Source: Burkholderiales bacterium
GTDB taxonomy: Bacteria > Pseudomonadota > Gammaproteobacteria > Burkholderiales > Burkholderiaceae_C
NCBI GenBank assembly: GCA_947450745.1
Contig: CANFYD010000186.1
Span: forward strand, 1-7,187
DNA: 7,187 bases
Reading direction: 5' to 3'
Made by a program: the position numbers and the translations under genes. Within the stretch, counting starts at the first letter, position 1; every line of letters starts with the position of its first letter. Shown one piece after another: positions 1-5,482 of this stretch. Below the pieces are notes generated by a model, which made no database searches, was not told the DNA's origin, and saw nothing but the letters and a program-made list of their open reading frames with translations.

Positions 1-1554
1 ACCATCCAGTTGACCGCTGTCAACGACGCGCCGGTGTTGGCCACGCCAGTCACCATCAACTACACCGACACCGCAGCGCCAGACAGCTTCAGCGCCAGCA
101 CCGGCACCTTGAGCGCGCGCGACCCGGAAGGACAAACCGTGAGCTTCGGCATCGCGGGTGGCTCGGTGGCGGGCGGCGTCAGCACCTTGGCAGGCCGCTA
201 CGGCAGCTTGTCGCTCAACACCGTGACGGGGGCCTACACCTACACCCCGAACGCAGCGGCGATCAACGCGCTGGCGGCGGACGCGAGCGAGGCTTTCACC
301 GTCACCGCGTCGGACGGGACAGGAACTTTGACAGCGACCAGCAGCAGCTTGCTGACGATCCAGATACGCGCCGCCAACGACACCCCGACGCTGACCCGCG
401 GCTTGCCCAGCCAGAGCACTCTGCAGGATCAGCCGCTCAGCTTTGGCGTGCCGGCCGACACCTTTGCCGACGTCGAAAGCGGCAGCAACGGCTTGACCTT
501 GACGGCCACACTGGCCAGTGGCTCCGCCCTGCCGACCTGGTTGCGCTTTGATGCCGCCACGCGGACCTTCAGCGGCACGCCGTCCAACCCGGATGCCGGG
601 GTAATGACAGTTCGCGTCAGCGCCACCGACTCGGGCGGTGCCAGCGTCAGCAGCGACTTCGAGCTGACGGTGGTCGCCGTGGCACCACCGGCGGCAGCCG
701 TCGTCGCCCCGCCAGCCGCACCCGCAGCGCCCGCGCCCGCCGACACGGTGGCGGTGATCTTGTTGCCGCAACAGCAGCCGCGAACCGAAAACTCGGCCCT
801 GCCGACGGTCGAGGTCGCGGCGCCCGCGCCCGCCCCAGCACCAGCACCAACAACGGCACCCACCGCCCTGGATGCCGCACCGGCGCCGCAGGCTGCTCCA
901 GCTCCAGCCCCAGCAGCGGCTCCCGCAGCGGCTCCGGCGCCTGCCGCTGCGCCCACCCCGCCGGAGCGCTCCGCGACGTCGGACGGCAGCAATGCGGTCT
1001 TGACCCGCAGCGGCTCGGGTGCCTTCGCGGTGGCCGTCGCGCAGGCCGATCAACCGGCCTTGCTGGTCTTCAAGGGCATGAGCAATCAGACGGTTGACGC
1101 GACCAGCGGGCAGGTGAACTTCACCATCCCGGCCGACGTGTTCGCCCACACCAATGCCCGTGCGGTGGTGCAACTGAGTGCGACGCGCGCCGACGGCCAA
1201 GCCCTGCCGGCCTGGCTGAGCTTTGACGCCGCGAGCGGCAAATTCACCGGCACGGCACCGGTGGGCGAGCGCGCTGCGCTGACGGTGCGCCTGATCGCCC
1301 GCGACGAGGCCGGCCGTGAAGTCGTCACCGTCTTCCGTATCAGCGCCAGTGAAGGGCCGGGAGCCGGGGCCAGTGAACGCGCCGCAACGGAGCTGCGCAG
1401 CGATTGGGACGAGACCGCCAACCCCGACCTCGCCAAACGCTTGCACAAGGCCAAGGCATTGCCGCAGGGCCGGGCCGGGCTGAGCGAGCAATTCCGCTTG
1501 TCGAGCCGCCAAGCGTTGGCCAGCCGGCCTGTCGTTGAGCGACCGCTTGCATGA
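1..1554 (+). CDS. Large VCBS/cadherin-like surface adhesin, C-terminal part (5' end outside window)
   Basis: The reading frame is open from the first base, so this is the last 517 residues of a longer protein; no true start is visible. Numbering from the first codon, residues 8-125 look like a VCBS-type repeat, opening with NDAPV, with a TYTPN turn near the middle and a closing 'FTVTASDGTG' strand. Residues 126-226 form a dystroglycan-type cadherin-like (CADG/He_PIG) domain with the hallmark 'LPTWLRFDAATRTFSGTP'. A Pro/Ala-rich linker (about 227-322) follows, then a second, diverged CADG-like domain (about 356-450, 'LPAWLSFDAASGKFTGTA'). The last 65 residues are a charged, Arg-rich tail. Proteins of this kind are secreted or surface-anchored and mediate adhesion or biofilm formation. 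No RTX nonapeptides (GGxGxDxLx), LPxTG-type anchor or hydrophobic tail is present in the visible part. The stop overlaps the start of the downstream membrane fusion gene, which argues for co-expression with its export machinery. The adhesin role is inferred from the domains; the ligand is unknown. Confidence 0.88.
   Translation, partial: TIQLTAVNDAPVLATPVTINYTDTAAPDSFSASTGTLSARDPEGQTVSFGIAGGSVAGGVSTLAGRYGSLSLNTVTGAYTYTPNAAAINALAADASEAFTVTASDGTGTLTATSSSLLTIQIRAANDTPTLTRGLPSQSTLQDQPLSFGVPADTFADVESGSNGLTLTATLASGSALPTWLRFDAATRTFSGTPSNPDAGVMTVRVSATDSGGASVSSDFELTVVAVAPPAAAVVAPPAAPAAPAPADTVAVILLPQQQPRTENSALPTVEVAAPAPAPAPAPTTAPTALDAAPAPQAAPAPAPAAAPAAAPAPAAAPTPPERSATSDGSNAVLTRSGSGAFAVAVAQADQPALLVFKGMSNQTVDATSGQVNFTIPADVFAHTNARAVVQLSATRADGQALPAWLSFDAASGKFTGTAPVGERAALTVRLIARDEAGREVVTVFRISASEGPGAGASERAATELRSDWDETANPDLAKRLHKAKALPQGRAGLSEQFRLSSRQALASRPVVERPLA
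679..966 (+). repeat. Pro/Ala-rich low-complexity linker coding segment
   Basis: The DNA is an imperfect run of gcx/ccx codons encoding alternating Ala and Pro, densest at about 820-960, with a short non-repetitive island at 745-815. In the protein it separates the two cadherin-like domains. Such stretches usually form an extended, flexible or periplasm/wall-spanning stalk. The repetitive DNA is prone to slippage, so its length may vary between strains (inference). It also generates long spurious open frames on the opposite strand. Confidence 0.8.
1551..1554 (+). promoter_or_regulatory. ATGA stop/start overlap between the adhesin and membrane fusion genes
   Basis: The ATG of the downstream gene (1551-1553) overlaps the TGA of the adhesin (1552-1554). 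No convincing Shine-Dalgarno sequence precedes this ATG, so translation probably depends on re-initiation by ribosomes finishing the adhesin. This would tie the amount of export component to adhesin synthesis. Confidence 0.7.
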
Positions 1555-2957
1555 GCGGGGCCTTCAGTCCTTCCACGCTCGGCCTTTTGTTGGATTTGGC
1601 CCGGCGCGCACGGCAGGCACCGGACTTGGCGGTGCTGAGCTTTATCGCCGTCAACGACAGCCATGAACTCAGCCCCTACCGGCAGGCCGCGCTGTGGCTG
1701 GCTGACGAAGGCGTCAAAACGCTGTCTGGCGTGGTGCAACTCGAAGCCAATGCGCCCTACGCGCAGTGGCTGAATCGGCTCTGCCAGCAGTTGTCCAAGC
1801 AAAGCCTGCCGGCCCAGCCAGCCCTGCAGCTTGAGGCGGCCGCCCTGCCCGAGGAATTGGGGCGGGAATGGGCCCACTGGTTGCCGGCTTACGGCCTGTG
1901 GTTGCCGCTGACTGAGGGCATCGCGGGCCTGCCGCTCGAAGGCACTGACGACAACCACAACAACGACGCACACAAGCGGGGCGGTTTATTGCTGGCGCGT
2001 GAGCACCCCTGGTCCGAGCAGGAACTGGCGCTGCTGACCGAATGGATCTCAACCTGGAGCCATGCGCGGCGCGCCTTGCAGCGGCCCAAGGCCTGGTGGG
2101 ATTGGCAGCGTTGGCGCGCAGCGCTGCAGGCGCAACGCGGCCTGCCTTGGTGGCGGCGGCGCAGTGCCTGGGGTGCGGCGGCTGCGGTAGCGGTGCTGGC
2201 CTTGCCGGTGCGGCTGACGGTGCTGGCTCCGGGCGAGCTGGTACCGGCTCACCCGACGCTGATCCGGGCACCGCAGGACGGCGTGATCGACAGCTTCTCG
2301 GTCAAACCGAATGAGATGGTCAAGGCGGGTCAGCCTTTGTTCAATTTTGATGACGCCGGCCTGCTGAGTCGGCTCGCCGTGGCCAGCCAAGCGCTCAGCA
2401 GCGCCGAGGCCGAATACCGGCAATCGGCCCAATTGGCCGTCTCCGAGACGCGCAACAAGGCCTTGCTCGCTCCGTTGATGGGCAAGGTGCAAGAGCGCCG
2501 CGCCGAGGCCGAGTTCTTGCAAGGGCAGTTGGAGCGGGCCCATGTGGTGTCGCCCACCGACGGCATCGCCCTGTTCGACGACCCGAGCGAATGGATAGGC
2601 AAACCGGTCGCCACCGGCGAACGCGTCTTGCGCGTGGCGCAGCCGGACGATGTCGAAATCGAGGCTTGGCTGGCGGTGGGGGACGCGATTCCCTTGGCTG
2701 CCGACGCCAGCGTCAGCCTCTATTTGAATGCCAGCCCGCTGCATGCGCTGCCGGCACAGTTGCGCTATGTCTCCCACGACGCGGTGCAGCGGCCGGACGG
2801 CAGCTATGCCTACCGGCTCAGGGCCAGCCTGACGGCCAAGACCGAGCAGCGCATCGGCCTGAAGGGCACGGCCAAGCTGAGCGGCGACTGGGTGCCGCTG
2901 GCCTATTGGATCGCTCGGCGGCCGCTGGCCGTGGTGCGCCAAACGCTGGGCTGGTAA
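1551..2957 (+). CDS. HlyD-like membrane fusion protein (periplasmic adaptor) with long cytosolic N-terminal domain
   Basis: This 468-residue protein is built as an inner-membrane-anchored periplasmic adaptor. Residues 1-about 190 are soluble and would be cytosolic; the stretch with 'SFIAVNDSHELSPYRQAALW' resembles a degenerate GAF-like sensory fold (tentative). A basic stretch (WWRRR, 200-204) precedes the single membrane helix (about 206-226), consistent with positive-inside orientation. Then come the first half-lipoyl motif (238-267, 'IRAPQDGVI' and 'VKAGQPLF'), a short helical hairpin (about 270-329), the second half-lipoyl segment (330-362, 'VVSPTDGIALF'), and a beta-barrel (about 363-440). 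The C-terminus (447-468) carries 'LAYWIARRPLAVVRQTLGW', an amphipathic end that I associate with adaptors encoded beside M50-type proteins. Known HlyD/AcrA-type adaptors link an inner-membrane transporter to a TolC channel. Its position between an adhesin and an M50 fusion protein suggests a role in adhesin export. The hairpin is short, so reach across the periplasm is limited. Confidence 0.85.
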   Translation: MSGAFSPSTLGLLLDLARRARQAPDLAVLSFIAVNDSHELSPYRQAALWLADEGVKTLSGVVQLEANAPYAQWLNRLCQQLSKQSLPAQPALQLEAAALPEELGREWAHWLPAYGLWLPLTEGIAGLPLEGTDDNHNNDAHKRGGLLLAREHPWSEQELALLTEWISTWSHARRALQRPKAWWDWQRWRAALQAQRGLPWWRRRSAWGAAAAVAVLALPVRLTVLAPGELVPAHPTLIRAPQDGVIDSFSVKPNEMVKAGQPLFNFDDAGLLSRLAVASQALSSAEAEYRQSAQLAVSETRNKALLAPLMGKVQERRAEAEFLQGQLERAHVVSPTDGIALFDDPSEWIGKPVATGERVLRVAQPDDVEIEAWLAVGDAIPLAADASVSLYLNASPLHALPAQLRYVSHDAVQRPDGSYAYRLRASLTAKTEQRIGLKGTAKLSGDWVPLAYWIARRPLAVVRQTLGW

Positions 2958-2960
2958 GTG
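2955..2960 (+). promoter_or_regulatory. TAA-GTG zero-gap junction
   Basis: The stop of the membrane fusion gene (2955-2957) is followed directly by GTG (2958-2960), the most upstream start of the next gene. There is no clear Shine-Dalgarno motif for this GTG, nor for the alternative in-frame ATGs at 2991 and 3003. Direct stop-start adjacency favours re-initiation at the GTG. However, the first 11 residues it adds are a Pro-rich stretch unlike a domain, so 2991 remains a plausible true start. Confidence 0.5.
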
Positions 2961-5177
2961 ATCGCCCTGCCCTATCCGCCGCCGCCGCCAATGTCTCAGC
3001 CCATGCCGCAGCTGCCCATCCTGCGCGAGGAATTGGCGCTCTACCCCGGCGGCCACTTGGCCGATGGCCAGCCCAGTTGGACGCTGCACGACCCCGTGCG
3101 CAACCAGTTCTTCCGCATCGACTGGCAAAGCTTTGAGGTCTTCAGCCGCTGGGCGCTGGGCGACCCGCAAGCGATTTGCCACAGCGTGGCGGCCCAGACC
3201 ACCTTGCGCCCGGACGCCAGCGATATCGCCGCCTTGGTGCAGTTTTTGGTGGAGAACCAACTGGTGCAGCCGCAGGGCAGCGCCAGCTCGCAGCAGATGG
3301 CCGACCGGCTGGGCCGCATGCGCGGCAACTGGCAGACCTGGCTGCTGCATCACTATTTGTTTTTTCGGATTCCGCTGGTCCGCCCGGACGCCTGGCTGAA
3401 CCGCTGGAGCGCGGCCGCAGCGCCGCTGTTCACTCGCGGTTTTGCCCAGCTGACCCTGTTGGCGCTGCTGCTGGGCGGCATCGAGGTCTACCGCGATTGG
3501 GGGCGGTTTTCCGCCACGCTGCTGGACACTTTCACTTGGGAAGGCGTGCTCGGCTTTGGACTGGCGCTGAGCTTTGTCAAGGTCCTGCATGAACTGGGCC
3601 ACGCCTTCACCGCCAAGCGTTTTGGCTGCCAGGTGCCGGTGATGGGGGTGGCTTTTCTGGTGCTGTGGCCGGTGGCCTACACCGACACCAACGAGGTCTG
3701 GAAACTGCAACAGCGCCGGCAACGGCTGGCGGTGGCGGGTGCCGGGGTGGCAACCGAATTGGTCGTGGCCGTGTGGGCCACGCTGGCCTGGGGCTTGTTG
3801 CCCGAGGGCTTGGCGAAGTCGATCGCCTTCATGTTGGCCTCCACCACATGGATCGCCACCTTGGCCGTCAACACCAGCCCTTTCATGCGCTTTGACGGCT
3901 ATTTTTTCTTGGTGGACTGGCTGGACATGCCCAACCTGCACAGCCGCGCTTTTGCGCTGGCCCGCTGGGACTTGCGCGAGCGCCTGTTCGGCCTGCAGCA
4001 TCCCCCGCCCGAGCATTTTCCCCCTCGGCGTCGGCTGGGCTTGATCCTGTTTGCCTATGCCACCTGGATGTACCGGTTGGTGGTGTTCCTGGGTATTGCC
4101 GCCCTGGTCTATGCTTTTTTCATCAAGCTGGTCGGCATTTTTCTCTTCCTGGTTGAAATCATCTGGTTCGTGGCCCTGCCCCTGTGGAAAGAAATCAAGT
4201 CATGGCCTGCTCTGTTGAAAGCTGCTCCGCTGAAAGCCGATCCAATGCACGCCACTGAAGCGGGCCAAAGTGGCAGCTGGGCGCAGGCCTGGCGCCGCTA
4301 CCCGCGCTTGCGGCGCAGCCTGATGCTGGGTTCAATGCTGCTGCTGCTGTTCGTGCTGCCCTGGCCCACTCGGCAGTCGGCGGCGGGCCTGCTGCACCCG
4401 GCCGAGGTTTTCCCCCTCTACGCGCCGGCCGGCAGCCAAGTGGTCAAGCTGCCCTGGCGTGAAGGCAGCCGGGTCGAGACGGGGCAAGTGCTGTTGGAGC
4501 TGGCGGCACCTGAGCTGCAACTGCGCTGGCAACGGGCGCAAGCGCGCACCTTGAGTACCCGCGAGCAACTGGGCAGTGCCAGCCTCGACCCGAGCCAGCG
4601 CCACAACTTGCCGCTGCTGCAGCAGGAAGAAAAAGCCGCGCAAGCTGAAGTCGACAGCGTGCAGGCCGAGCTGGCCCGCTACGCGCCGGTGGCCCCTTTT
4701 GCTGGCCGGCTGCGCGACTTGGACCCCGCCCTGCAAGCCGGCACCTGGGTCAGTGCGCGCGAAAAGTTGGGGCTGTTGGTGCGCACCGACGGTTGGCTGG
4801 TGGAAACCTGGCTGGACGAGGAAGCGATACGCCGGGTTGCTTTGGGGGATCAAGCCCGTTTCTTCACCGACGGTCTCGAAGGGCCGGTGCTGGTGCTGCA
4901 GGTCAGCGAGATCGACCGGGATGCCAGCCGCGTGTTGCCCACCGGACTACTGGCCGCGCAGTTCGGCGGCACCGTGTTGACACGCGAAAAGCACGGGCAA
5001 TTGATACCCGAGCGTGCGATTTACCGCGTCGTGCTGCGCAGCGATCAAGCGCTGGATGCCCGCCTGGCCGACCAAAGCTGGCGCGGCCGCGTCGTCATCC
5101 ACGGCCAATGGGAAGCGCCCGGCCTGACCTTCGCCCGCGCTGCGCTGGTGCTGGTCTGGCGCGAGCTGGGGTTCTGA
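2958..5177 (+). CDS. PqqD-like / M50 site-2 metallopeptidase / lipoyl-HlyD fusion membrane protein
   Basis: The 739-residue product has three parts. Residues about 17-105 resemble a PqqD-like peptide-binding domain ('WTLHDPVRNQFFRI', then a helical end 'ALVQFLVENQLVQ'). The middle is polytopic: membrane segments lie near 156-178, 194-212, 224-240, 252-275, 283-304 and 362-410. The M50 zinc motif HELGH is at 211-215 and the third-ligand motif NTSPFMRFDGY is at 305-315 (Asp313), so the metal site looks intact. A further helix (about 454-469) leads to a periplasmic adaptor: half-lipoyl (483-515), a helical hairpin (about 519-575), the second half-lipoyl strand ('APVAPFAGRL', 576-585), and a beta-barrel to the end. 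Proteins of this build are usually labelled site-2 protease or peptide zinc metalloprotease family. Known M50 members cleave within the membrane; export activity for the fused form is inference. GTG at 2958 was chosen for its adjacency to the upstream stop; ATG 2991 is the alternative. It is the last gene of the unit. Confidence 0.87.
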   Translation: MIALPYPPPPPMSQPMPQLPILREELALYPGGHLADGQPSWTLHDPVRNQFFRIDWQSFEVFSRWALGDPQAICHSVAAQTTLRPDASDIAALVQFLVENQLVQPQGSASSQQMADRLGRMRGNWQTWLLHHYLFFRIPLVRPDAWLNRWSAAAAPLFTRGFAQLTLLALLLGGIEVYRDWGRFSATLLDTFTWEGVLGFGLALSFVKVLHELGHAFTAKRFGCQVPVMGVAFLVLWPVAYTDTNEVWKLQQRRQRLAVAGAGVATELVVAVWATLAWGLLPEGLAKSIAFMLASTTWIATLAVNTSPFMRFDGYFFLVDWLDMPNLHSRAFALARWDLRERLFGLQHPPPEHFPPRRRLGLILFAYATWMYRLVVFLGIAALVYAFFIKLVGIFLFLVEIIWFVALPLWKEIKSWPALLKAAPLKADPMHATEAGQSGSWAQAWRRYPRLRRSLMLGSMLLLLFVLPWPTRQSAAGLLHPAEVFPLYAPAGSQVVKLPWREGSRVETGQVLLELAAPELQLRWQRAQARTLSTREQLGSASLDPSQRHNLPLLQQEEKAAQAEVDSVQAELARYAPVAPFAGRLRDLDPALQAGTWVSAREKLGLLVRTDGWLVETWLDEEAIRRVALGDQARFFTDGLEGPVLVLQVSEIDRDASRVLPTGLLAAQFGGTVLTREKHGQLIPERAIYRVVLRSDQALDARLADQSWRGRVVIHGQWEAPGLTFARAALVLVWRELGF

Positions 5178-5236
5178 GCGGGGACGCTGCAGACAGCGGC
5201 AAGACGGCACGCATCGGCTGGTCACATCCGACTCGT

Positions 5237-5242
5237 TACAAT
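5237..5242 (+). promoter_or_regulatory. Candidate -10 box (TACAAT) for the SulP gene
   Basis: TACAAT differs from the sigma-70 consensus TATAAT at one position and is AT-rich in an otherwise GC-rich region. The -35 position (about 5214-5219, TCGGCT) matches TTGACA poorly, so the promoter would be weak or activator-dependent. Transcription would begin near 5249, giving a leader of about 230 nt before the SulP start. No operator could be assigned. Confidence 0.4.
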
Positions 5243-5343
5243 TTCTCCTTGAATTCACGCCTCCACACCCTCGCCACACGCTCCGCACCCTGCCGGCGCC
5301 GCGAGCTGCCTTTGGGTTACTTCAGCTCAGTCACGCCGCCCTA

Positions 5344-5391
5344 GTCTTGGGAAAGACAGGCTCGGTCTGACGCCGCGCTGCGACAGCTTTC
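5344..5391 (+). promoter_or_regulatory. Leader segment with mutually exclusive small stems
   Basis: GTCTT (5344-5348) pairs with AAGAC (5353-5357) around a GGGA tetraloop of the GNRA type. The same AGAC (5354-5357) can instead pair with GTCT at 5365-5368, and GAAAG (5351-5355) can pair with CTTTC (5387-5391). A further GCTG/CAGC hairpin (5377-5387) lies inside. These options exclude one another, as in a conformational switch, but each stem is only 4-5 bp and chance pairing is likely in GC-rich DNA. Confidence 0.25.
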
Positions 5392-5396
5392 GAACA

Positions 5397-5427
5397 CTGG
5401 CCCGCCGCTGACTGCTGCGCGGGCTAG
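5397..5427 (+). promoter_or_regulatory. Strong GC hairpin in the SulP leader, possible attenuator
   Basis: CTGGCCCGC (5397-5405) pairs with GCGGGCTAG (5419-5427), including one G-T pair, around a 13-nt loop in which a few more pairs are possible. The stem is followed by the pyrimidine-rich CTCTTCTC rather than a real T-run. It could act as a weak intrinsic terminator or attenuator, a transcript-stabilising stem, or simply a structural part of the leader. Confidence 0.4.
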
Positions 5428-5452
5428 CTCTTCTCACCTTATTCCGATAGGC

Positions 5453-5477
5453 GATGCGTCGGTAACGCCGACGCGTC
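5453..5477 (+). promoter_or_regulatory. 10-bp hairpin / inverted repeat immediately before the SulP start codon
   Basis: GATGCGTCGG (5453-5462) pairs with CCGACGCGTC (5468-5477), with one G-T pair, around the loop TAACG. The right arm ends 5 nt before ATG 5483, exactly where a ribosome binding site should be, and no Shine-Dalgarno motif is seen there. As RNA it would hinder ribosome access; as DNA it could be an operator for a dimeric regulator. The perfect 7-bp core makes pure chance less likely. Confidence 0.45.
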
Positions 5478-5482
5478 CACTC

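Larger units (their letters stand above)
5178..5482. other. Gene-free region: candidate promoter and structured leader of the SulP gene
   Basis: These 305 bases lie between the M50 fusion gene and the SulP gene and contain no credible protein gene. A small 5-bp hairpin follows the upstream stop (CGCTG 5185-5189 with CAGCG 5194-5198), but it has no T-tract and is a poor terminator. A TACAAT -10-like box sits at 5237-5242. From about 5340 to 5477 several stems can form, described separately. I could not match the leader to a riboswitch class that I know. Confidence 0.6.

Noticed and set aside
429..992. A minus-strand open frame of Ala/Gly-rich sequence
   Set aside because: It is the antisense of the Pro/Ala linker and cadherin-like domain; low complexity and base composition explain it.
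1..1554. RTX toxin/adhesin with calcium-binding nonapeptides
   Set aside because: No GGxGxDxLx repeats occur in the visible 517 residues; the repeats here are VCBS and cadherin-like only.
2049..4016. A 655-codon open frame on the minus strand
   Set aside because: It lies opposite the membrane fusion and M50 fusion genes, which have clear domains. Its translation is rich in Gln, His, Arg and Gly with no recognisable domain, typical of the antisense of GC-rich coding DNA.
5249..5344. A possible 31-codon leader peptide (TTG start) containing CRRRE, upstream of the SulP gene
   Set aside because: A cysteine-sensing leader peptide was considered because of the downstream transporter. The start is TTG with no ribosome binding site, there is a single Cys codon, and the frame is simply continuous with an open frame from the preceding gene.
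5354..5387. Resemblance to SAH riboswitch pieces (CAGGCTCGG and GCGCTGCGAC)
   Set aside because: The two elements occur in the wrong order, and the conserved GAGGAGCGCTGC and AACGGCGCTC parts are missing. SulP is also not a typical SAH-riboswitch target.
5450..5477. Resemblance of GGCGATG to the start of a fluoride riboswitch
   Set aside because: The downstream conserved parts are not present, and the segment is better explained by the simple 10-bp hairpin.
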